Assembly (NCBI GenBank): GCA_013397935.1
Contig: VZRN01001114.1
Coordinates: 621,612-685,611, forward strand
Direction of reading: 5' to 3'
Length of the DNA: 64,000 bases
Source of the DNA: Dasyornis broadbenti
Taxonomy: Eukaryota > Chordata > Aves > Passeriformes > Dasyornithidae
Shown here: positions 52,502 through 62,832 of the stretch, piece by piece
Layout of the letters: every line of letters begins with the position of its first letter
Position numbering within the stretch: the first letter of the stretch is position 1
Notes under the pieces: generated by a model
Seen by the model: the letters and a program-made list of their open reading frames with translations, nothing else
Databases searched by the model: none
Told to the model about the DNA's origin: nothing
Translations under genes and position numbers: made by a program

Positions 52502-52502
<1 letters not shown>

Positions 52503-52535
<33 letters not shown>
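52503..52535. repeat. Poly-A run (33 A)
   Basis: Uninterrupted run of 33 A, followed by TTTTAATCC. It is the first of two long homopolymers within 120 bases. Confidence 0.9.
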
Positions 52536-52541
<6 letters not shown>

Positions 52542-52552
52542 TCCTTGAAATG

Positions 52553-52553
52553 N
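52553..52553. other. Single ambiguous base (N)
   Basis: One N lies between the two poly-A runs. It marks a local sequencing or consensus problem. Confidence 0.99.
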
Positions 52554-52581
52554 TTTTATCCATAGTAAAAAAATCATTTGG

Positions 52582-52621
<40 letters not shown>
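52582..52621. repeat. Poly-A run (40 A)
   Basis: Uninterrupted run of 40 A. Homopolymers this long are rarely stable and are easily mis-sequenced, so the exact length should not be trusted. No retroposed gene body precedes either run. Confidence 0.9.
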
Positions 52622-52625
<4 letters not shown>

Positions 52626-54996
52626 TAATACAACTTGGAAACCTGTCTTGTCCCAATTTCACACTGATTTCTGGAGCAGTCACTCACACAGAAAAATATT
52701 GGTGTAAAATACTGAATACTGAAGAGCATCTGGTTCTGGAAAACTTCATCTAACATGTGTAATGAAAAGGATGTTGATATTATGGATGCTAAATATAAAA
52801 AATATATGTAAGATTTTCAGGCCAGTATTAATACCCAGAGTGTTAAAAGGTGGCCCACTGTGTCCATTTTATGTAACAGAAAAATTAACAAGTGACTGCT
52901 ACCATTTTCCTCTTTCCTAGGTCTGAAATCACCTCCTCTGTTTGCAAATGCTTTGGGTGAGGATACTTAAAAGGAAAATGTGTGAAGCAAAACCCAGCTT
53001 GTGAGACATTAACACATGTTGGCTCCAGAAGAGAAACTACAATGACAATTAGATTTGGCCACTGACAATGGAGCAGCTAATCACCAAAGCTAAAATCAGA
53101 TTACCCAAAATGAAAGTCTGTTGCCTGGCTGCAGCTGAGTTTCAGAGTTTCAGTTCTTATTGTAAGTGTACCAAGAGGAATTGCAATCCTGTTATCCAGA
53201 CAAGGACCAAAAGGCCAAATCAAATACCAGATAGGTTAAACTGTGGCTTCCCATGTCCTCTCCTTCCTGCTGATCCCAGAGCCAGGCACTGCCCCTCCTC
53301 GGACACCTCCTGCCAGGCACTGCCTTCAGCTCTCCACAAGCCACCTCTGAGCCAACGCACAACACCCAAACTTCAGATCCAGTTTAAAAGATAATGTAAA
53401 TGCAAACTGAAAACTCTTTTTCTTGTTGGTCTCTCAAGCTTTTCCGCTCTTCGTGTTCACACGTTGGTTCCAAGACTGCACATAAATTCAACAATAAATT
53501 TTATCCTCTGCTGGACAGGCACGCTGTGGTCAGACATGGTGCAATATCATGTTGGCAAACATTTGGGCTCCTTGGTATTTTTGTAAATTTATTAATATTC
53601 AGGCAAAGTTTGCAGAAGGCTTTAACTAAAAGGTCAATAAAAGAATATCTGCATATTGTAAATCTAATAATCAGAGAAGACGTAATTTGTGTAAATTTGG
53701 AAAAAAGCCAAAGTAAACACTTTAAAGAAGTTGCTCATCTATCTGAGGCTTGAAGTGGGGTAATAAAAATAGAAATTATGTACATAGGACCTATTGTGGT
53801 ATAGAAACTTAACCTCAATGTATTGATTGAGGCAGTTCTTTTCCCTGAATTAATATACGCCTACGAGTGAGTATTTGTTTTAGGAAAGTTAAATAGAAAG
53901 GCCATGAATAAATATAAAGGCTGAGATGAAATAGCCATCTGGACTACATTAGACCAAAATGCGTAATTAAAGCAAAGAGAGCATACATCCTTTGATCCAG
54001 TCACGCACAACTGAAATGAAAGTCAATGGGCAATTCCTCTTATCTAATTGTCAGAGAAGAGTTTGCAGCACATGGGAGAGAGAAGGACCACTGGAGGGCT
54101 CCAGCTGGGGCCCCCTCTGCAGCAGGAGGACCCCAGGTACACCAGCCTCAGGTGTCCTCTTGTCTGGTGCTACGTCAGAGCCAGGACTTCAGTGCAAGCC
54201 CCAGCTAGGCTCATGTTCAAATGGATAAAACCATGTGTCCAGCGTTAGCATCTCTGCAGTTTCCACATGATTAGCAGCAGAACCATATGGCAGGATAAGC
54301 TTGAGCTTGGCTCTGTATAGCTGGAAGAGATGGGGTAGCTTTGCAGTGCCCTGTTCAGCCGTGGTGGGGTCACCCACACAGCAAGCAAGGGTGGGCAGCC
54401 AAGCAGGGGAACACCAGCCCCTGTTAGTCCAGATTGGTGTTGCAAGCAATGGTATAGAGAGGGGACATGCATTGATGTACTGCTGCCTTGGAGTATCTTC
54501 CATTTGGTTAAAGGTGTGGACGTGGGAATGGGATTGCCAAAAAATAATAATGGGAGTGAGCGCCTGTACTTCCAGACCTTGAATTCTGCCTTAGCCTTTG
54601 AATGCGGGGCTGCCTCTGGTCTTCAAGGTGCACAGATCCACTTAACACTAAGGCAAAGGAGTGGACTGAATTGATGTCTTCTGAATAGTATTTGTAACCT
54701 GCTATTGAAATCCCAACCAACTCCTGAATGAGCAATAAACTAATCAGAAACTGCCTTCTGTGAGCTCTGCTTCCCTGAGCACTGCCACCTCCTTGTCCAG
54801 GCCATACACAACCCATCATCAAACCAAAGCCTGGGGCAGGTGGCTCTGCCTTCTGTCCCTTTGGTCTCTTCGTTAAAGATGTACTGTTTGTCAGGGCTGC
54901 AAGTACTCCTGGTCCTAGATCAACAGTGTTGTGCTTGCAGAAATCTAGTGTGTAAGCCATCAGTGCATAAGAAACTTTTCACTGCTGTAGATGTGA

Positions 54997-55031
54997 GGGG
55001 ACTGAATGGGGGGACAGGGAATGGCAGGGGG
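54997..55031 (+). other. Predicted G-quadruplex sequence
   Basis: Four G-runs (4, 6, 3 and 5 G) are separated by spacers of 7, 3 and 7 bases, meeting the standard rule of four runs of at least three G with loops of 1-7. The flanks remain G-rich to about 55090. Folding in the cell is not shown by sequence. Confidence 0.6.
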
Positions 55032-55283
55032 CCTGGTAGTCAGGGCATAGCAGGGGCCCAGGAGGCAGAGGCACCTGCTCGAGGGCCAAGCAGGAATAAG
55101 ATGCCTGTTGATTTGGTGATAGGCAGCACTCTGCCTGAGTGAGGAGACAGTGGTGCTTGGGAAAGCAAAGCTTGCTGAAGGCAACTTCTGATTAGTCTTT
55201 CACTCACTCAGGAGCTGGCTGGGATTTCAACAGCTGGTTCAACCAGAGTGAACCAAGCTGTCTCCTAGCAGAGCCCTGTCTGG

Positions 55284-55311
55284 AAAGGGGGAAGAAGAAA
55301 GGGGGAAGAAG
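55284..55311. repeat. 14-base perfect purine tandem duplication
   Basis: AAAGGGGGAAGAAG occurs twice without mismatch, forming a 28-base homopurine tract. Confidence 0.9.
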
Positions 55312-58029
55312 AATTAGTTGAGTCCAAGGAAATAATTTTTCAAGATCCCCATTGTCAACTGCCAGCTTCTTGAATAGCTTTTCCACTTCTCCCGTGTTCC
55401 TCAGTTCTGTGCCTGTGGTTAATGTGATGGGTTTGGGAACAGGCAGAATGTCAGCTCTTCGGTGCTGAGAGCAACAGCTCTGTGGCCAACAGCATAGTAT
55501 TATCTAATAATTTTTCTTCATTATTTTCCCAGTTCACAGAGCAAGGGAAATGATATGCAATTCTTCACATGCATATACACCCATACATATATGAATTTTC
55601 TGATATTACAGCATAAAATATTCATGTGGAGATTTTTCCATTATTTCCTGAGCTCAAGCAGAAATTTCTTAGATGGGTTTGTCTGACTGACATTATGTAA
55701 ATAATGTTATCATTTTTACAGGATAGAGATGATAATTCCAGAAAAAAATGAGGGTGCCAGAGCCTGCTGATTTTTAGAGTGGAAAGCTTTTGAAAACTAA
55801 ATTATCAAATCCTTGAAAAACTATTAATTGAATAACTTCCAGACTGAGACAGTCTAACTAGTTTTGTTATGCAGTGGCAAAAATGCCTGACTAATTGAGA
55901 GATGTGTTTGATATGGCTCTCTTAATGCTATCAAAATTTATATGAGTCCTGTGACGTACTGGGCATGACGAATATTCTTTGGTAACAACCACCAGCTGAG
56001 TGAACATGGGTGCATTCTTCCAGTTAATTAGGAAAGTCTGTGCCAGGCCATTACATCCAGAGTAAAGACCCAGCAGTACAGAAAGGGCAGCTGAAAAAAT
56101 ACACTACGCCTTTGAATAACAGCTCTGAGTCCTGACAGCTCCCTTATTTAAATCCAATCTCCAAGCTGGAAAATAATATGAAACAAGTTTTCTGTCAGGG
56201 ACTGTATCATCCACTATTCTGTCCGTCCTCTAAGTGGAGGATATCTTCCCTTTGTCCTCAACAGTTTGGAAGAACGCTTTATTTTGTCATTTGCATTTCA
56301 CCATATTAAATGAGTAAAACTTGCACAAGACTTCAGAAGGAAAGAGGATGCCCCATATCCCAGGCATTCACTCTTTCCCACGCATCCTGGCCACCCTCCT
56401 GCTCTGTCCATCTGCCAAGTAAAATTCAACATCTTGGAGACAAATGGCAAGGGGAAAGATTTTTCATGAGAAATGGTGAATTTTCAGAGCAAATACTATA
56501 TTCATATTTCTCAGGAACAAAAAGTACCATTTATAGCCACGTGTGACTGAATATAAATTAGTTTGCACAGCTGAGTTAACTTTAACCCCGTTGGAGAGGA
56601 AGAGATTTAGCTTAAATGGAAAACCCCACATCCAATTTCTCTAGCCATAGCCCCATGCACTCCTGTACTGGCCCTTTGGTCACACCACTGCAATCTGCCA
56701 GCAGCGTGAAAGATTTGTAAAGGAAACACCATACTCCACGACCAGGGGAAAGAAATACAGTTGAAGATTTTTTCCACCCTGTTAAATCTAAGCCCAAATA
56801 TATTTGCAAATCTACCAGAAAAGCCCTCTGTGCTCTTACTTAGCCAGACTTCATCATGGTTCCGTGAAATCTGAAAATATTGTCTGAAAATGAGGTCAGG
56901 GTGACCCATCTGAAACAGGAAGGGTGAAGTCAGAGGGCGAGGCAAACAAACACGATTGCTACCTTTTGTCCCATTTCCGAGTCAATCTCTCAGGGTCGGT
57001 AGTTTCTCATCTGGAGATGTGGCTTCAAGTTCCTGCTCTGACCCAACTGTTCCCATAGGCATTTCTGACGGAGCTGGTATCCTCTTGGCCTGCTCATAGC
57101 ACTCACAGCAGCTCTCCCCATCCCTGAGGTAGCTGGCTCTGTTGCTTGCTCAACAAGACCATGTTTCGCTCCTGTAGCCTCCCAAAAGGCCTGGAGAATA
57201 ACTCGAGCCTGGTTTGGGGCTCCCTGCTAGGACTCCCCATTGCTGATGTGGAACTGTGTGTGCCAGGCTGGAGAGGACAGGTCTGCATGTCAGTGGCTGA
57301 GTATGCTACTTGTTGCCTCCATGCCCTCATGGGGAAGCGCAGGGGAGACAAGAGGCTCAAGCTCCGCAATTTTCTTCACCATTTGTCAAGGAACAGCTGG
57401 AGATATTCAGGACACACTGTGATTAGCTGATGTGGGCTCACTATCAGTCAAACACAGACTGCCAGAGGAAAGATTCAGGGATAAAAAAGAAGAGGGAAAC
57501 AATATATCTGGGATTTGTCCTCTTTCCACCCCTGTGCATGTTGCCTGAGTTGAGTTTCAAGGCTTTGTACATGTGCCTGGCTGCCAGCCGAGAGCAGCAG
57601 CAGCAGCTGGGCTGTGTTATCCTGCAGTGCTGGTGATGTGCAAGCTCCAGAGCAGTGCAGGACAGGAGGTCCCAAGCTTTCCAGGCATGGCTGTCTCCTC
57701 TGCTTTGGCTGGGCCTGCTCATGAAGGCAGTTGCTGCTCTACAAGGAAAAGGTGCTTTTACTTGTAGGCTGGGAGAGCTGATTAGGTCATCCCTGCTGAG
57801 CTGGTAGGTCTGATGTTGCTGAAGATACTGAGCTGTGATATCAGTCACGTGTCACAGGGGCCAGATGACAACCTTGCATCAAGCAACTTCCCCCCCTCCC
57901 CTTCCCCAGTGAGAAACAGTTTTAAAAGAGAACATCTTCAGTACATTTTCTAGTTCATCCTTTGAATCAAAACTAGTAAACTGTGGGTGTAAATAGGTCA
58001 CCTGAGTAACTTGGCCTTAGAATTCACTT

Positions 58030-58065
58030 GGATGGATGCATGGATGGATGGATGGATGGATGGAT
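58030..58065. repeat. (GGAT)n microsatellite
   Basis: About nine GGAT units with one GCAT interruption near 58038-58041. It lies 120 bases before the CR1 tail, a common place for microsatellites to grow. Confidence 0.95.
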
Positions 58066-58169
58066 CCACCTTTGCTAAAACTCCCCCAGCCTTGGTGGCC
58101 TCGTCCTAGACCAGCAGCTGTCCACATCTGGTTCCAGCTTGCTGACAGCTGGAAAGGCTGAAACAGGCT

Positions 58170-58243
58170 ATGATTCACCTAGGAGTTGGATTTGATGATC
58201 CTTGTGGGTCCCTTCCAACTTAGAAGATTCTGTGATTCTGTGA
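58170..58243 (+). mobile_element. CR1 LINE 3' tail
   Basis: The sequence GTTGGATTTGATGATCC, then GTGGGTCCCTTCCAACTTAG, then AGATTCTGTGATTCTGTGAT is the diagnostic CR1 3' end with two ATTCTGTG tail units. Similarity may extend left to about 58115, but the clear match starts near 58170. The element is heavily 5'-truncated and has no coding part. Tail type differs from the copy at 42.6 kb, pointing to a different CR1 subfamily. Confidence 0.88.
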
Positions 58244-59939
58244 TGGCGAAGCGTCTCCAGATTTTCAGTCTGTCCAAGGCCACTTAAAGTACATGCAGTC
58301 CCTAGAGGGAAGGTGGAGTCCTGGACTCAGCAGGGGAGCTGGCTTGCATGTGTTTAGTCCTTGATCTCTAAGCAAGAGAATAAATACAGGAGAGCAAAGA
58401 AAAGTTTTCCACGGGAAAAAGAAAAAGGGAGGGGGAAGAGTCAACTTGCACACATGATTTTTATATCGAGATGCACTTGTCAGGAGCCATGAAACCAACA
58501 CTTCACTAAGAAAGCAGAAGCCATGAAGGGTTCATTTGCTGACAGGCTCAGTCTCCTGTGGCTGTTGAACTCGAGACCTACAGGGAGGTGAGGTACAATC
58601 ATTTATATTGTTCTAAAAACCACTGGGCTTTATCACAGCCTGCCACAGGAGTACAGACACCTACAGATCTGGGAGTGTAGCTCAGATCAATGGCAAGACT
58701 AGAAAGGAGGGAAAACTGCCCTGGGGGTACTGAAAGGAAAACAGCCCCCCAATCTTCAAAGGCAGCTTAGCAAGAGAACAGATCCCACAAGCTGATTTCT
58801 GCAGGCACTGCTTATCTTTTCCAATGCTGGAGGTTTCACACTTTAAAGACTCACTTCCTCTACAGTGCTCACATAACATCAGTATAATAATATTTCCCTC
58901 TCCTCCCTGGTGTCAGTCATTTTCTTCCAGCCTCCCATATGTCTTACTCAGATCACAAACACTAACCATTTGTGGGCTCTTCTGCAGAGTCACCCCTTCA
59001 CACAGATAAACAATAAATAACTGCAAATCATTTCCAAGGTTGTTTTCTCAGTGCTGCCAGATTTTTTCAAGACACTTTTATAAAAACCATGCGAAATGAC
59101 CCATGGGCAGTGATGCCTATAGCTCATGGCAAGGGAGCTGTTAACTGCAGCCTGCCATTCTCTCCCTTTCCATCCACTCAGGTTCCTGTTTGTCTGTCCT
59201 GCTGTGGTCTCTCAACCCACAGCCCCTGGCTTTTGGTCAGTCAGGGCTCTGGCAGAGGTGGCATGGGAAACCAGGCAAAAACTCTGCTCTTCACCCCTTC
59301 CCATGCATCCCTGAAAATGGTACAGGTAGTACATGATATGTTCCTTGTTTTTGGAATGCTCTTGTGGTCTGGGAATGCACAGCTCTGTATCTTTCTCAGT
59401 CATCCTTCCTTTAGAGAATATTGAAAACCCACTGCTTTTTATGTCATGTGCAGAGACAGGCAGAGCAGACTAGGTCCTCTGCAGAAGAAAGACAACACAA
59501 GAAAATTAGTAATGTTTGGGGTGATTTTATCCAACCCATTTAAGAACTGTAGTTCTGACAAGAGATAAATTGCCAGTTAACTGAAGATGGCATAACAAGG
59601 AGGACCTGAAATATCCTAAATTAGCATGTATGTTGGCTCAGTAAGTGATCTAATTTCTGGTTTTCTATCTTTGGTCCCTGCCTATCCACTGCACTACTTT
59701 ATGCAATATTAAATTGTTTTCTAAATAAAGCTCTAAGCCCAAAGACCCCACTGTAGGTCAATTAACGGAAGTAAACAAGCAAGCAGCTAGCTGGAGCTAA
59801 TTATATATCTGCCAGCAGCCTTGCTTTTAAGCACCTTACAGGTGAACATTTTAATTACTTAATGTGCTCTATTGTTCTTGAATTAGATATAAGGAAAATA
59901 ACATTGATCCAATCCTTTTTTATTTTTACACACTGGAGT

Positions 59940-60010
59940 TTGAAGGCAAGTGGCTTTGTAAGGGGATTATGCATGCGTTAATCCTCTTTAGCTATGATAA
60001 AGTTCTCTGC
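59940..60010. promoter_or_regulatory. Candidate element with a dyad of TAATCC homeodomain sites
   Basis: GGATTA (59964-59969) and TAATCC (59979-59984) face each other across nine bases that contain the palindrome TGCATGC or ATGCAT, making a near-palindrome of 21 bases. TAATCC is the classical site of K50 homeodomains (OTX, PITX, GSC). A GATA-type TGATAA follows at 59995-60000. No repeat or gene explains it. Function is inferred. Confidence 0.3.
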
Positions 60011-61395
60011 TTCCTAGTGAGGTTGTTTAACCCTCTTCTAATAGCTGAAGGAAGCTGGAGAAGGTGAGTTACAGCTTGGGAGAGTTGAAAGCAGAAAGAA
60101 AAAAATGCTTGTTTCTTTTCTTTTGCCACACTGAATATTACATCTCACACTAGTTGAAATACAGCCTCAAATTTAGCAGATCTTGTAAGAAAGCAGGTGA
60201 CTGTCATTCCATCACGGAACCCTTAGTTTCCTTTTTTATGCTATAGTGGGCTCAGAGTATCAGCAGCATCCTACAAGCACACCATTGAGAAGAGGGGTGA
60301 CACATAATTCCCGTCCCATCAGATGGAATTATCCATTGCTGAAGTACAGTATTTCTGCATTTGGAGAACAGTGTCATGCTGCAAGGACCAATGGGGAAAA
60401 GAGATGGATGGCACAAATCAATGGAGCAACAGGAACATGGGCCTGGACTCATCCCTTGTAATTTGGGTGCTTGCAGGAGGTGATGCAATGTGAAGGCTGG
60501 TGTAGCTACACGCCTGCTATCCCCAGTGGAGGCTCCTTCAGAGGTCACCTGCAACTCCAGAGGATGATTAAACCATCTACAACCTCCCTTGCCCTTTGAA
60601 GATGCCTATGGAATATTCTTGACTGGCAAGGAAGCCTGTGGGGACTCTGCACCTAATTAAGGCTCTTCTGTCCATTGTCTTAAGTGGAGATGATTCCAAG
60701 CATCCCATCCTGTTGCTTGGAGAGGTTGGTTGCTGAGAGAGAAGGAGTAAAAAGTACTTGGTAGGGGAACAGAACAGAGGCTGATCCAGACTGTCACCAG
60801 GACACCTCTGTCACCCACTGGAAGCTAAAGCCTTGTGGGACCACCTTTGGTGGAAGGATAGAGATGAGCCAGGAACCAGCTCAGAAAAAAAAGCATTTGT
60901 ATTTTAGTTCCTTTTTCTTTTCACTTTAAAATGGCTGTTATCCTCTTATCAAGTTCAAAAAGCAATTAGTCCTTAATGAAAGATTTCTGATGTGTCAAGG
61001 CAGAAGAGCATGGCTGATGGAAGCAAACACCAGGGTCTGGCCTAGTTCAAGAACAGTATTTAAAAAGCAGAAATTGAAACTTTTTAACCTGGTACAAAGA
61101 CATTGGGTCATCACTCCTTAATTCTTGCTATAACAAAACAGGGAAAACAGCCCAATGCAAAGAAGATAGCTCGCTCAGCAATTACAATAAATAGAAGGCC
61201 AAGACGGCCTTAAGGTCCTGGTGTTAGTGGCAGGGCTTTGCCAGATCATCCACTTTTACAAATTACAGTATCTCCATGCAGGAAAGCAACGCGTGCCTGG
61301 GCACACAAAACCACAGCAAACAGGTTTCTCTGGAGCTGTCCATCCAAGAAAAAGAGGTAGTAGTCACACTCCTACCTCGTCCCAGCTTTGGACTC

Positions 61396-61812
61396 CACAG
61401 ACAACACTAGCTTCCCATGTGAAAAGTTGCTCTCCCTCTTTTTTATAGCCCCTTTCAGGTACTGGAAAGCTGCAATAAAGTCTCCTTGAAGCCTTTTCTT
61501 CTCCAGACTGAACAACCCCAGCTCTCTCAAGCCTGTTTTCAAAGGAGAGATGCTCCAACCCTCTGATCATCTTCGTGACCCTCCTGTGGACCTGCTCTAA
61601 CACGTCCATGTCTTTCTTGTGCTGAGGACCGCACAACTGTACACAGCACTCCAGGTGGGGTTTCACCAGAGCAGAGCAGAGGGGCAGAATCCCCTCCCTT
61701 GCCATGCTGGCCACGCTGCTTTTGGTGCAGCCCAGGACACAACTGGTTTTCTGGCCTGCAAACACACATTGCTTGGTCGTGTCCAGTTTTTCATCCACCA
61801 GAACCTCCAAGA
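61396..61812 (-). mobile_element. CR1 LINE internal fragment, 3' end missing
   Basis: On the - strand the text matches the C-terminal part of the CR1 reverse-transcriptase protein: VLVDEKL, then CVLGCTKSSV, LCSALVKPHLE, PQHKKDMDVLEQV and TKMIRGLEHLSFENRL. A one-base insertion near 61525 then shifts the frame, so the continuation (LGLFSLEKKRLQGD-like) is read in another frame. The match fades near 61396. The CR1 3' untranslated tail, present in almost all CR1 insertions because retrotransposition starts there, is absent. So this piece was cut by a later deletion or rearrangement. It is non-functional. It belongs to a different, more chicken-CR1-like subfamily than the 42.6 kb copy. Confidence 0.93.
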
Positions 61813-62096
61813 TCTTCTATTTTGCCATATGTGTGTTCATCCACCTTTAGCAAACCCTAATTTTACATCAACAGCCAAGGTATTGGTCATAAAAGCCCAC
61901 TGGGAAAGGTAGGTAAATTCAAGTAAGCCAGTGAAACAAAATGAAATTAAGATCCCAATATAAGAATGGAAGGGGGTATCACCTTCCTCCTGTTCCATCT
62001 AGCATCATATTTTCATTTTTAAGGACTAAGAGATGTGGATAACATTCTTGGATTTAGTACAGAAGCCCTTTTTTAGGAAGTCCCATGGTAATTTTC

Positions 62097-62101
62097 AGGT
62101 A
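62097..62101. repeat. Left target-site duplication of the solo LTR
   Basis: AGGTA immediately before the TGTT terminus; identical to the right copy. Confidence 0.85.
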
Positions 62102-62827
62102 TGTTGGAGGTTGGGAATTTTTCCATCCTGTGGCTAGAGATACCTTAACGAGCCTTAATGACTGGGTACTTAAGAGATAATGACTGAGTACCTAAGGGAC
62201 AAAGACACACTTAAGAGACTAAAAACATAGCCAGGTGTGGCAAGAGAAGAAAAAAGTGGCTGGCCGTGGGCAGGGACACACTTGTTCCCAGGACTTGTTG
62301 GAGGAGACAGTTGCTGTTTCTTCTTTCCCTTCACTGCTGCTGTGGGAGCTCAGCACTGCCTGGATTTTCTTCCTTGCTGGAGTCCCTGCTACCCTTTTGT
62401 TCGCCGGCTCGAGTGGATAAGCTCTGCCACCCAGTTTGCTGCCCTGAGATTCCCTGCTGCAGCCCCGCTCGCCGTGCAGCCGCCTCGCCCTCTGCTCCGT
62501 CTGCCATCACCGAGGACCTGAGCTCACGTCACAGCGCCCCCTGCCGGCCGTGACCGTAACTGCACCAAAGGGGAGGGGCGGTGTCTGGCAGCCCAGAGAA
62601 AGCTGCCATCGGGTATCTGGTCTGTTTAATTGTTATTGCTACTGTTATTGCTGCTTGTTTTCCTCGTTATAGATACGAGTAAAGAACTGTTATTCCTTTT
62701 CCCATATCTCTGCCTGAGAGCCTTTGATTTCAACCTTATAAGAATTTGGAGGGAGGGGGGTCATATCCTCTATTCTAAGGCAGGTTTCCACCTTCCTTAG
62801 CAGACGCCTGTCTTCCAAACCAAGACA
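62102..62827 (+). mobile_element. Solo LTR of an endogenous retrovirus
   Basis: A 726-base element starts TGTTGG and ends AAGACA (TG...CA termini) and is flanked on both sides by the identical 5-base target duplication AGGTA (62097-62101 and 62828-62832). No retroviral internal sequence adjoins, so it is a solo LTR left by recombination between two LTRs. The terminal 150 bases (GCCTGAGAGCC...TTCC-AAACCAAGACA) match LTRs I remember as abundant in songbirds. Five-base duplications point to an ERVL-like or ERV1-like lineage rather than ERVK. Orientation is taken as + because a 22-base direct repeat, typical of U3 enhancers, lies near the left end and a weak poly-A signal AGTAAA (62678-62683) lies in the right part. 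The element includes a CpG-containing GC-rich core (62400-62580). Confidence 0.85.
62156..62199 (+). repeat. 22-base tandem repeat in LTR U3
   Basis: Two adjacent 22-base copies (62156-62177 and 62178-62199), each TAATGACTG-GTAC-TAAG-GA, differ at three positions. A partial further copy (CTTAAGAGACTA) follows near 62209. Duplicated short blocks of this kind are usual in retroviral U3 enhancers. Confidence 0.8.
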
Positions 62828-62832
62828 AGGTA
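62828..62832. repeat. Right target-site duplication of the solo LTR
   Basis: AGGTA directly after the AAGACA terminus; identical to the left copy. Confidence 0.85.

Larger units (their letters stand above)
43411..61395. other. Non-coding block between the two main CR1 copies
   Basis: No gene could be supported. The block contains microsatellites (TG near 44.35 and 50.9 kb, ATT near 47.06 kb, GGAT near 58.05 kb), a decayed CR1 fragment near 47.5 kb, a CpG-rich patch at 48.3 kb, two very long poly-A runs at 52.5-52.6 kb, a G-quadruplex-type sequence at 55.0 kb, a CR1 tail at 58.2 kb and a candidate homeodomain dyad at 59.97 kb. Everything else is unannotated unique DNA. Confidence 0.55.

Noticed and set aside
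52387..52753. Frames rich in Phe or Lys around 52.5 kb
   Set aside because: They translate the two poly-A runs and an N.
54508..54960. 150-codon - strand frame
   Set aside because: No domain, mixed composition, and overlapped by + strand frames; expected by chance in this GC-richer stretch.
61364..61810. 148-codon - strand frame as a host gene
   Set aside because: It is the CR1 reverse-transcriptase C-terminal region, with a frameshift and no tail; not a host gene.
62235..62553. Three overlapping + strand frames and a GC-rich core near 62.4-62.6 kb, as a gene with CpG promoter
   Set aside because: All lie inside the delimited solo LTR; the GC-rich part belongs to the LTR.
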